NCBI GenBank assembly: GCA_900550035.1 | Contig: URQS01000054.1 | Span: 1-22,191, forward strand | From: an uncultured Prevotella sp. | GTDB lineage: Bacteria; Bacteroidota; Bacteroidia; Bacteroidales; Bacteroidaceae | Length of the DNA: 22,191 nucleotides | Direction of reading: 5' to 3' | Shown: piece after piece, positions 8,783 through 15,583 of the stretch | How the letters are laid out: each line of letters opens with the position of its first letter | Numbering within the stretch: position 1 is the first letter of the stretch | Notes under the pieces: generated by a model | The model's input: only the letters and a program-made list of their open reading frames with translations | The model's database searches: none | What the model was told of the DNA's origin: nothing | Made by a program: the position numbers and the translations under genes

Positions 8783-9364
8783 TTATAGTTCCATATTCAC
8801 GTGTATTTTTCCGAAAGTTTTTGGAGCTGAACGAATGCGTTCTCCACAATTCTTGCATACCATAACATAATGGCGTATCTCTTTGACAACAGGCTTCAAC
8901 TCCGGAATGGAGACCTTTTGGGTCACATAATCGAGTATACGCTCGGCATCAGCCAAGGTTTCGCCGCGATTAGTGCAGTAGTCCGGAACGCCATCAATAA
9001 CTTCATCCGGAGTGTCAACACAAGAAAGTTTATGTCCTTTATGCCCCTCCTGGTCACCAGGTTTCTTGCCACTTGGTTTGCGAAGCGTTTTCGTTCTTCT
9101 GACAATCTCATCCTTCATGCGTTCCTTGCCGGGAGGCATACTGCTGTTGCCTGAGTTATTGTCTGGGGTCTCGTATTTGGACAAACGTTTTTTCAACTTG
9201 GCTATCTCCTCGTTCTTTTTACGGAGTTGATGATTCAAAGACTCGATGTTACGGTTCAATTTCGTGATCTCAGTATGCTGCTGATTGATGGTTTCACGCA
9301 TCAATCGCATTTCTTCCGCTATGTTCAGCAGCACTTTTGATATGTCCGTAACTTGCTCTTTCAT
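8783..9364 (-). pseudogene. 5' fragment of IS66-family transposase (TnpC)
   Basis: About 193 residues match the N-terminal part of IS66 transposases: a coiled-coil leader (KLNRNIESLNHQLRKKNEEI), then TPDNNSGNSSMPPGKE, GKKPGDQEGHKGH and a zinc-finger-like VCKNCGERIRSA. The DDE catalytic core that should follow is missing. The frame ends at 8783 just before the clostripain-family gene, so more than half of the protein is lost. I chose the ATG at 9364 (MKEQV) rather than one twelve codons upstream. No tnpA or tnpB lies upstream, as expected for the ISBst12 subgroup, which has tnpC only. The element cannot move on its own. Confidence 0.85.
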
Positions 9365-9472
9365 AGGTATAAAGGTACGAAAAATATCTGAAATATGCAA
9401 GAGAATATAGCTCTATTTCAGATGATTTTCAAGAAAATCCTACAAAGAAACAAAACCGAATCAGACCATTCT

Positions 9473-9492
9473 TACTACCGCCGAATAGTTAC
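9473..9492 (-). repeat. Candidate outer end of the IS66 relic
   Basis: Read on the minus strand from 9492 the sequence is GTAACTATTCGGCGGTAG. IS66 elements typically start with GTAA, and the position, 128 nt before the tnpC start, suits a terminal inverted repeat. The partner end is missing, so neither the repeat nor a target duplication can be confirmed. Confidence 0.35.
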
Positions 9493-9554
9493 TAAACGGA
9501 TTTTATTATGAATTTGTAAGGACCTATAGCCAAATCTATTGTTTAATATTTCTG

Positions 9555-10883
9555 CTAATCCTCAAATCTCATCCACATATTCTTGAAGTTGATAATAAAT
9601 TTCCTGTGCGCCATTAACGTTGGTAAACCGATTCTGCAATCATATTCCTCATTCTGTTCTGAAGATGTTACTACTGGAATGTTTGTCTCGGTATATTGTT
9701 CGCCAGCAAGGGTAAATGTCCATGACACAGGTATCGTTTTTACAACATTGACACCACCGACACCTGCCATGCGCAATGAATCAGTTGCCGTTCTACCAGT
9801 AAAACAGTTTTCGTTCTTTTTATAATAGCGATTTGTCAGGATTGTTCCCGATGCGCCAGTGTCAACTATTGCATCAATCTTTCTCCCTGAACGACCATCT
9901 GTTAATGACAAGTGGAGAAGGTGCTGAGGTGAACGATAGAAATTGGGAGCATATGCAGGTTTTGGTGTGTACGAGGCTGGGATTACAAGCTGCATTCTGT
10001 CAAAATCGAAACAAATCTCACCTAATGGCATCATTGTCTGGTTGCCTATAACGCATTCGTATCCAAGCTCCTCCAACTTTTTGTTAGCTAACGGATTGTC
10101 AGTTCTCATATCGACAACAAAAAATGGGACATTTCGATAAACTAAATCACCAAGTTTTAGGGAGTCCACCACTACTAAGCCTTTGCTATCAGCATAAGAC
10201 ATACCCAACATCTGTATGTTCTTGGTCTGTATGACAGTTGCCTTTATATGCTCGGCAAACTTAGTAGTCATTATATTTATACCTGCCCCTGAATCGTAAT
10301 TGCATTTCACTTCTTTTCCATTGATATTAGCCATAACAAACATCATTTCTGGATTTTTGCGGTCACCTGTATGTGTTAACAAGGGCACACTCACGTTATA
10401 GTCTGGCCTCTCCACAGAAAACATGCCGCATTTCGAAAGCTTAGAATAAATGTCCTCATAGGCTTCAAATACAGGATTTACAGTTTGTCCACCCTTGCGG
10501 TATGCCTCGTTCAGACTGTGTAATAATGCGGAAGCCTTATCGTAGTGTCCCAATATTGCATAATCTTCTGACATGAAATACATTATTGAAGGTACAGATG
10601 AATTTAGTTCATCTTGATACTTCTCCAAAATTTCTTTGCCATATTTGATAGCGTTGTCCGGTTCATTATAGAATTGACTTATAAAGAATCTGGAGAGCGG
10701 TTTTAGAAATGGTGTCTGCAAGTTTTTTCCATCAGACATATACAAAGATCTAAGTTCGGCCCAATTACTGCTATTCATAGCCTCGCCTATCCTCTCGTCA
10801 ATGCTTTTTACTTGTCCAAATGAAATTGTAGCAAATAATAATGCCACAAATGTTATACTTATTCTTCTAATTGTCATAATCAT
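9555..10883 (-). CDS. Exported protein with two retropepsin-like aspartyl protease domains
   Basis: A 442-residue protein with an N-terminal signal peptide (hydrophobic TFVALLFATISFG, residues 11-23). An alpha-helical, probably TPR-like part follows (about 25-150). Then come two aspartyl-protease domains of the retropepsin/Asp_protease_2 type. Domain 1 has the active-site motif CNYDSGAGINIMT (D197) and the second-strand motif ECVIGNQ (276-282). Domain 2 has AIVDTGASGTILT (D341) and DCRIGLPTL (415-423). Retropepsins normally work as homodimers that supply one aspartate each, so the two domains could form one active site in a single chain. Substrate is unknown. The start may be the ATG at 10883 or the one at 10877. 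It lies on the same strand as its neighbours but 190 nt from the IS66 gene. Confidence 0.8.
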   Translation of the reverse strand: MIMTIRRISITFVALLFATISFGQVKSIDERIGEAMNSSNWAELRSLYMSDGKNLQTPFLKPLSRFFISQFYNEPDNAIKYGKEILEKYQDELNSSVPSIMYFMSEDYAILGHYDKASALLHSLNEAYRKGGQTVNPVFEAYEDIYSKLSKCGMFSVERPDYNVSVPLLTHTGDRKNPEMMFVMANINGKEVKCNYDSGAGINIMTTKFAEHIKATVIQTKNIQMLGMSYADSKGLVVVDSLKLGDLVYRNVPFFVVDMRTDNPLANKKLEELGYECVIGNQTMMPLGEICFDFDRMQLVIPASYTPKPAYAPNFYRSPQHLLHLSLTDGRSGRKIDAIVDTGASGTILTNRYYKKNENCFTGRTATDSLRMAGVGGVNVVKTIPVSWTFTLAGEQYTETNIPVVTSSEQNEEYDCRIGLPTLMAHRKFIINFKNMWMRFED

Positions 10884-11411
10884 TATTTTAAGTTTTTGTT
10901 CTTATGAAATATCCACAAGTTTCTCATATCATATTTTTTGCTTTACATATAGAGGCGTCTTACTCTCTATTGATCCTTTCCACCAATTCGTCAGGTGTAA
11001 GTATCTCCATCTTTGAGAATCCAAACCACTTTTTGCCCAAGTCCTTTATGGATGCTCCTATGTGATACACATCATCGTCTATACAAAGGAAGCGGTCATG
11101 TGATAAACGGAATGTTTCAACATCAATCGGTGCATATTGAGCATTATGACGGTCTATGTCGAGTTGGAACTGACGGCTTATCTGCTGAGTGTAGATGATT
11201 GCAGACACGTTATTATCTCTTTTATCGAGCAATGTCAGTACAGTCTCGTCAACATAGTTGTCGATAAGAATGAAACGTCTCATTGCAACAAATGCATCCA
11301 TAATACGTATGCTTACACGAATTGCGGTTTCACTTCTGAGAACGGTAGAGAGCATTGCTACTCCCTGTTCTGTAAAAGCATATTAGCGAACTGTTGAGTG
11401 CTTCAAACTAT

Positions 11412-11440
11412 TGAACCGGTCGCAATTTGCGACCAGTTCA
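11412..11440. repeat. Palindrome copy A (inside ORF6N gene)
   Basis: The core GGTCGCAATTTGCGACC (11418-11434) is a perfect 8-bp inverted repeat around one central base. With flanks it extends to 14-bp arms with a single mismatch. It overlaps the codons for ELVANCDRF, about 30 nt before the premature stop. Confidence 0.8.
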
Positions 11441-11635
11441 GCCATTTCCTCCTTAGTTAGTTGAAAACGGAAACGCTCAGGGAAACGTTCTATATTACGT
11501 TTTACAGCCTCGTTTAATCTTTTAGTTTCCACTCCATAAAGTTCAGCCAAGTCTCTGTCTATCATAATCTGCTTTCCACGAATAGACATTATTCGACTTT
11601 CTACAGGAGTGGTAATTACGACTTTATCATTTTGT

Positions 11636-11660
11636 AACTGGTCACAATTTGCGACCAGTT
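11636..11660. repeat. Palindrome copy B (inside ORF6N gene, near its start)
   Basis: Arms 11636-11647 and 11649-11660 pair at 11 of 12 positions around one central base. The core GGTCACAATTTGCGACC differs from copy A at a single base. It encodes ELVANCDQL, the same peptide theme as copy A. Confidence 0.8.
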
Positions 11661-11712
11661 CTCCTTTATCTTGATGTTCTATATTATCTGCCATATTGTG
11701 CTATCTTTATTT

Positions 11713-11737
11713 TTAAGATCACAAATTGTGACCTTAA
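11713..11737. repeat. Palindrome copy C (leader of ORF6N gene)
   Basis: Arms 11713-11724 and 11726-11737 pair at 11 of 12 positions around one central base. The core resembles copies A and B (TCACAAATTGTGA). It sits 19-43 nt upstream of the ATG at 11694 and downstream of the TACCTTTG box, a fitting place for an operator or a leader RNA hairpin. Confidence 0.75.
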
Positions 11738-11760
11738 ACGTATTGTTGTTATATTGCGTA

Positions 11761-11768
11761 CAAAGGTA
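11761..11768 (-). promoter_or_regulatory. Putative -7 box for the ORF6N gene
   Basis: On the minus strand this reads TACCTTTG, matching TAnnTTTG. It lies 67 nt upstream of the ATG at 11694. I could not find a convincing TTG at the -33 position. Confidence 0.45.
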
Positions 11769-11831
11769 GTGCTTTTAGCCTTTAAGCCACTATTGCACAA
11801 CCCCCTTTCTTTGAAAAGAACGTAAAGCATT

Positions 11832-13247
11832 CTATGTTTCCTTTGGATTGAGTTCAAAAGGAAGCAGAGGCGTATCATCATTCCCTTTATTGTATCTGTC
11901 GAAATCAGATATATATGAATGGTCTTGGATGAGTTTGTATTTCTCATATTCCCCATAAGCCTTTGCTCTTGCTTCATCTTGCGAAACGATTCCTGTTGAT
12001 GCGTTTGCCTTATAGTCCATTGCTGCAAGGAATTGGGCAAGTCGCTTTCGCCAATCTTCCATTGTTGTAATGATATGGCGTTGAGCACGAGTTTCTGCGA
12101 GGTCAAGGAATGAAGTGGTTATGGCATTGAGTTGATTAAGTTCGGCATCCGACAAATAGTTTTTGGCAACAATCGTGTCAGACTTTTGCACTCGTCCTTC
12201 TGGTGCTTTCTTCCATGTAGTGAGTCCCATGTGCGGCTGTTTAGCATCGGCTCTGTTATAGACAATCTCTGCTGCGGTATGATGCGTGACAGCCAAGTGC
12301 ATCATGTTCTGCACCATTTTGAAGAATAATTTGGTACTTTCTGACTTGGCGTCATAGTCTGCACTACATTCGGCATAGACGTCTGTTATCTTCTGATAAT
12401 AACGGCGTTCAGATGTGCGTATCTCACGGATGCGTTCTAACAAGTCATCAAAATAATCTTTGCCAAAATGTTTGCCTTGTTTCAAACGCTCATCATCAAG
12501 TACATACCCCTTTATAATAAACTCCTTCAATACAGATGTAGCCCATATACGGAATTGTGTGGCTTGATAACTGTTCACACGATAGCCTACGGCAATAATA
12601 GCATCAAGGTTGTAGAACAAGGGAGTACGTTCCACATCACGCTCACCCTCGCTTTGAACAATCCCAATTTTTCGGATAGTTGCCTCCTTCTGTAGTTCTC
12701 CTGTGTCGTAGATTTGTCCTAAATGATAGTTTACGGTTCTTACATCTACACCAAACAGATCCGCCATTCGTTTTTGTGACATCCAAAAGGTGTCACCATT
12801 GAATATTACTTCAATACGCGTTTCGCCTTGCGAGGTCTTATACAGTAAAATGTTGGATTCCAAGGAGTTTTGTATAAGTTCCGTCGTGGAAACTGACTGA
12901 GAAAAATATGCTCTTGCCTGTTGCACCAGAGGTTTCTTTCCGTCAGCATTTTCTGCTATAATCATGCAAGCCATGCGAGACAAGCGGAAGATGTTCACCT
13001 TTCGATATGCACCACTACCGAGTTTTACCATATCAACCGTTTGGTTGAAATGGTCATCTATCTTCATACCTTTTTGATTGGCTACGGCAATTGCCTTGTT
13101 TATGACATTCTGGAATTTCCAGTTGGCAGAATATCCCATAGCATTGCATAGGTCGCGCGAACTCCAATATTCATTGTTGTTCTCGTCAGTCCTGCGGATA
13201 GCGTCAAACGTAGGACGCATCTCTGGTATATTGTTTTTCTCAGCCAT
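11832..13247 (-). CDS. DinD-RhuM fusion protein (virulence RhuM family)
   Basis: A 471-residue cytoplasmic protein joining two known modules. Residues about 11-118 resemble DinD (DNA-damage-inducible protein D): PTFDAIRR, EYWSSRDLCNAMGYSANWKF, HFNQTVDMVKLGSGAYRKV and LSRMACMIIAENADGKKP. Residues about 128-390 are RhuM: ETRIEVIFNGDTFWMSQKRM, ADLFGVDVRTVNYHLGQIY (helix-turn-helix-like), LDAIIAVGYRVNSYQATQFR and IWATSVLKEFIIKGYVLDDE. Nearly all expected RhuM conserved segments are present, so it may still be functional. Biochemical roles of both families are poorly defined. RhuM genes often sit in type I restriction operons. Here the ATG at 13247 follows the stop of an hsdM remnant by only 2 nt, consistent with such an operon. 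I prefer this ATG over the TTG two codons upstream. Confidence 0.85.
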   Translation of the reverse strand: MAEKNNIPEMRPTFDAIRRTDENNNEYWSSRDLCNAMGYSANWKFQNVINKAIAVANQKGMKIDDHFNQTVDMVKLGSGAYRKVNIFRLSRMACMIIAENADGKKPLVQQARAYFSQSVSTTELIQNSLESNILLYKTSQGETRIEVIFNGDTFWMSQKRMADLFGVDVRTVNYHLGQIYDTGELQKEATIRKIGIVQSEGERDVERTPLFYNLDAIIAVGYRVNSYQATQFRIWATSVLKEFIIKGYVLDDERLKQGKHFGKDYFDDLLERIREIRTSERRYYQKITDVYAECSADYDAKSESTKLFFKMVQNMMHLAVTHHTAAEIVYNRADAKQPHMGLTTWKKAPEGRVQKSDTIVAKNYLSDAELNQLNAITTSFLDLAETRAQRHIITTMEDWRKRLAQFLAAMDYKANASTGIVSQDEARAKAYGEYEKYKLIQDHSYISDFDRYNKGNDDTPLLPFELNPKET

Positions 13248-13249
13248 AT

Positions 13250-13414
13250 TCAAAGTTTTTCTATAATACTTGTGCCATAGAAGGTATTGGCAGGAAGTCC
13301 GATGATGGCATCCACATAGTTCCTCTTCTCAATGAGGAAACGGCGGATTACGCCCTCGGCATTGCCACGGAACAACACACTATGAGGAGCGACACAAGCC
13401 ATTCTTATTTTTTT
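13250..13414 (-). pseudogene. hsdM fragment (type I restriction methylase)
   Basis: About 50 residues read RMACVAPHSVLFRGNAEGV, then IRRFLIEKRNYVDAIIGLPA and NTFYGTSIIEKL before a TGA at 13250-13252. This is the segment of N6-adenine methylase subunit HsdM that follows the catalytic NPPF region (usual form: VLPHGVLFRG, then LDAIIGLPANIFYGTSIPT). Homology ends on the 3' side exactly after GTSI, where PTCILV would be expected. It begins on the 5' side near 13410, within an unrelated AT-rich leader. The methyl-donor and catalytic motifs are absent, so no methylase activity is possible. An ATG at 13402 could still start a roughly 50-residue peptide. The stop nearly touches the DinD-RhuM start. 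Confidence 0.8.
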
Positions 13415-13629
13415 ATCGTTACACTTATAAGAACATGGCTATTCATCCATTTTGAATAGGAGATATTGTTTCCTATATCATCTTAGACGTATTTCGCTTT
13501 GTACCTTTTATATTATGGCGAATGCCATTTCGCCTACAAAGATAACTGATTTTCACGAGAAAACACAACTACAGGGTTGTTCTTCTACATAAATGAGACA
13601 AAATTGTGCAATTGATTTGTTTTTGTAGT
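13415..13629 (-). other. Leader region between recombinase relic and hsdM relic
   Basis: No coding sequence is recognisable in these 215 nt. It contains a minus-strand promoter-like site (13537-13568) and, just downstream of it, a hairpin with 6-bp arms GGCGAA/TTCGCC at 13517-13534. The leader to the ATG at 13402 would be about 125 nt. Confidence 0.4.
13537..13568 (-). promoter_or_regulatory. Putative promoter driving hsdM relic and DinD-RhuM
   Basis: On the minus strand TTG (13568-13566), a 21-nt spacer and TATCTTTG (13544-13537) match the Bacteroidetes -33/-7 pattern. Transcription would run through the hsdM remnant into the DinD-RhuM gene. Confidence 0.55.
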
Positions 13630-13785
13630 CTATTGTTCTACCGTTTTTTCAGAGCCTACCTTGCGTCCGAGTTTTCCTCCTTTCTCTATATACCGCTTCC
13701 TTCCTGACTGTAATCGGAATGAGATATTGTCACGTTCCAATTGCGCAAAGGTAGAAAGCGTGGCTATCATTATAGGAGCAAAGAG
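13630..13785 (-). pseudogene. Serine recombinase (resolvase/invertase) fragment
   Basis: The minus strand encodes about 50 residues including ATLSTFAQLERDNISFRLQS and GRKRYIEKGGKLGRKVGS, ending at a TAG at 13630-13632. This is the E-helix region of serine recombinases (compare the family pattern FAEFERD/E followed by I, an Arg-rich helix and GKKLGR). The N-terminal catalytic serine region and the C-terminal DNA-binding part are both missing. It is a relic of a mobile or phase-variation element. Confidence 0.8.
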
Positions 13786-13946
13786 GGACGGATAAATGTG
13801 TTCCTAAAAGACTTTGCAGACTTCGATACTCTTATATTTTTGAGGTTTTAATAATGTTGCAGCAAAGGTAACAAGCATAATGATTAAAAATAAGGCTGCA
13901 TCCTATACTTATTCTACCAATTAGTTTTTGTTTCATCTCATGCGTC
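13786..13946 (-). other. Gap with a possible frameshifted signal-like peptide
   Basis: No recognised gene. On the minus strand an ATG at 13936, 10 nt after the barrel fragment, starts a 34-residue frame (MKQKLIGRISIG) that ends at 13832. If one base shift occurred after residue 12, the sequence would continue in another frame as AALFLIIMLVTFAATLL, a membrane- or signal-like helix, to a stop near 13783. This may be the broken 5' end of a former exported protein gene. Confidence 0.25.
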
Positions 13947-14300
13947 TTAATGTCCCATGCGTGATGTATCTACAGCCTTTACGTTCTTCTCCTTGTAGCC
14001 ACCAAACTTGTAGATAACTGCAAAAGTGACAGATGCCCAGTTGTAGTTAACCTTCATACGGTAGTCTTGGTTGCCCTGCACGGAGCGGGTGTCGTACAGG
14101 TTGTTGAAGATGTTGTTGCCATTAAGGCGCAATCCCCATTTCCCGTCATGTGACGACCATTGCAGTTTGGCATCCATACTAAAGATAGGGCTTATGTAGT
14201 AGACTCCTTGTATAGCCTTTGTCTGATAATTGTACGATAGCATACTTATCATCTTTTTGACTTTTGACACAACCGCTGTATTGTTTATTGCTTCATGCAA
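13947..14300 (-). pseudogene. 3' remnant of an outer-membrane beta-barrel receptor gene
   Basis: Residues from about 21 on (YNYQTKAIQGVYYISP, LQWSSHDGKWGLRLNGNNIF, YDTRSVQGNQDYRMKVNYNW and VTFAVIYKFGGYKEK, ending DTSRMGH) match the last strands of TonB-dependent or OMP_b-brl_3 outer-membrane barrels. A full protein would have roughly 700-900 residues, and only about 97 remain. The first 20 residues (MHEAINNTAVV) do not look like a barrel and come from other sequence joined near 14240. A TACCTTTG box at 14298-14305 overlaps the ATG. This break is the right edge of the island. Confidence 0.8.
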
Positions 14301-14305
14301 AGGTA
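14298..14305 (-). promoter_or_regulatory. -7-like box overlapping the barrel remnant start
   Basis: The minus strand reads TACCTTTG immediately followed by CATG. A promoter here would give an almost leaderless transcript, so it more likely belonged to a gene that has been deleted. Confidence 0.3.
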
Positions 14306-14366
14306 GTAAATAAACTATAAAAACAGCGTTTTCTCGATAAATGGCTTATAATTCGGTATTTTTTCT

Positions 14367-14374
14367 TAATTTTG
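14367..14374 (+). promoter_or_regulatory. Putative -7 box for the TIM-barrel glycosidase gene
   Basis: TAATTTTG matches TAnnTTTG and lies 57 nt before the ATG at 14432. I see no clear TTG at -33. Confidence 0.45.
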
Positions 14375-14431
14375 CATCATAACATCAAATGCTAAAAAAA
14401 CATCTATTTATAAATAAAAAGAACAAACGAC

Positions 14432-15535
14432 ATGAAAAAACTATTTCTAACCCTTGCCGTGGCGCTCACAGCTCTGTGTGCCAGTGCCAAGGGCAACAAG
14501 ATTCCTGTGTATGCTTGGTCTGGCTATGCCGACAACGCTACTGAAAAATCGCTTACTGCCGACTTCAAGGCATGGAAGAAGCACGGCGTTACGGGCGTGT
14601 GTATCAACGCCGGAATGGACATGGAGAAGATACGTACAGCGTCGAAGGCTGCCAAGAAGGCCGGACTGGAGTATCACGCATGGGTGCCTACTATGACTCC
14701 TGGCGGCAAGCCGAAGAGCTGGTACACCGTAAACCGACTGGGCGAGTCGGCCTACGACAATCCTCCTTACGTACCTTATTATACAACGCTCGACCCTCGT
14801 AACGAGGAAGTGAAGAAATTCCTCACTACAACTTTCGAGCAGATTGCCGAAATTCCTGAGGTTGACTATGTTCAGCTCGACTACATACGTTACGCTGACG
14901 TGATTCTGGCGCGCGGACTTTGGGACAAGTACGGACTCGTGATGAACGGCGAGTATGCCAAGGCCGACTTCTGCTACTGCCCCGACTGTGTGGCTGCTTT
15001 CAAGAAGCAGAGCGGAATAGACATCACCAAGGTGTGCGACCCGTCGAAGATTAAGGAGTGGGCACAGTTCCGCTGCGACGCTGTTACTGCATTGGTAAAT
15101 CATATCTGTGATGCTGTTCATGCCAAGGGCAAGAAGATCAGTGCCGACGTATTCCCTGGTCCGAAGAGCTACGCCGAATGGATGGTGCGCCAGCAGTGGA
15201 ACAAGTGGAACCTCGACGCTGTGTTCCCCATGAACTACAACGACTTCTATATGGAGCCGGCATCATGGGTGGGCAAGGTGACCAAGGAAGAGGCTGAGTC
15301 GCTTAAGGGCCGCAACACCTTATTATATAGTGGCATCTTCATCTGCCACGACTGGCGCAACAAGGACAAGGTGATTGATCCTGAGAATTCGGGACTCCTT
15401 CCGTCGGAGATAGCCGAGGCTGTTGAGTCGTCGATGGCTGCCGGTGCCAACGGCATCAGCATCTTCACTCCCAATGACATGACCGAAGAGCATTGGGCAG
15501 AACTTGAGAAGGTGTTGAAGAAACTTGAAAAGTAG
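14432..15535 (+). CDS. Exported TIM-barrel glycosidase-like protein (family 10-like)
   Basis: A 367-residue protein with a signal peptide (MKKLFLTLAVALTALCASA). The rest looks like a single TIM barrel of the putative GHL10/GH10-like glycosidase group: KIPVYAWSGYAD (23-34), HGVTGVCINAG (51-61), GLEYHAWVPTM (78-88), VDYVQLDYIRYAD (144-156), KISADVFPG (235-243), DAVFPMNYNDFY (262-273) and AGANGISIFTPND near the end. D150 in LDYIRY and D239 are candidate catalytic acids by position, but this is inference. The cysteines of FCYCPDC (180-186) could bind a metal or form a disulphide. Substrate is unknown. It stands alone, with a terminator 7 nt after its stop. Confidence 0.7.
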   Translation: MKKLFLTLAVALTALCASAKGNKIPVYAWSGYADNATEKSLTADFKAWKKHGVTGVCINAGMDMEKIRTASKAAKKAGLEYHAWVPTMTPGGKPKSWYTVNRLGESAYDNPPYVPYYTTLDPRNEEVKKFLTTTFEQIAEIPEVDYVQLDYIRYADVILARGLWDKYGLVMNGEYAKADFCYCPDCVAAFKKQSGIDITKVCDPSKIKEWAQFRCDAVTALVNHICDAVHAKGKKISADVFPGPKSYAEWMVRQQWNKWNLDAVFPMNYNDFYMEPASWVGKVTKEEAESLKGRNTLLYSGIFICHDWRNKDKVIDPENSGLLPSEIAEAVESSMAAGANGISIFTPNDMTEEHWAELEKVLKKLEK

Positions 15536-15541
15536 AAACAA

Positions 15542-15580
15542 AAAAACGAGTCCTTTTGCATTTCAAAAGGGCTCGTTTTT
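15542..15580. terminator. Bidirectional hairpin terminator
   Basis: Arms 15542-15558 and 15564-15580 (17 nt) pair with one G-T-type mismatch around a 5-nt loop. A-run and T-run flanks make it a terminator in both directions. It serves the convergent glycosidase-like gene (ends 15535) and the cyclophilin gene (ends 15584). Confidence 0.92.
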
Positions 15581-15583
15581 TTA

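Larger units (their letters stand above)
10960..11694 (-). pseudogene. ORF6N-domain gene interrupted by an in-frame stop
   Basis: Two open segments in one frame, 11694-11386 and 11382-10960, are split only by a TAA at 11383-11385. The first half carries the ORF6N (phage-type DNA-binding) domain: KQIMIDRDLAELYGVETKRL, then RNIERFPERFRFQLTKEE. Across the stop, homology continues without a shift: SLKHSTVR, stop, YAFTEQGVAMLSTVLRSE. The C-terminal part has HDRFLCIDDDVYHIGAS, a PLD-like HxxxxxD-type motif often found in ORF6N proteins. An intact protein would have about 244 residues. Re-initiation at the ATG at 11355 could make the second half alone. Two of three palindromes (11412-11440 and 11636-11660) lie inside the coding region. 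ORF6N proteins are common in prophages and islands, and the role here is unknown. Confidence 0.8.

Noticed and set aside
8772..8858. Upstream start adding 29 residues to the clostripain-family lipoprotein
   Set aside because: It overlaps the transposase relic and would displace a perfect lipoprotein signal peptide from the N-terminus.
11684..12106. Second minus-strand frame overlapping the 3' end of the DinD-RhuM gene
   Set aside because: Out-of-frame shadow of the conserved RhuM C-terminal region, with no domain or start signal.
13517..13534. Small hairpin GGCGAA/TTCGCC as a fourth ORF6N-type palindrome
   Set aside because: Its sequence and geometry (6-bp arms, 6-nt loop) do not match the three one-base-centred palindromes.
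14447..15121. Minus-strand open frame opposite the TIM-barrel glycosidase gene
   Set aside because: The plus strand has a signal peptide and consistent barrel motifs; the antisense frame has none.
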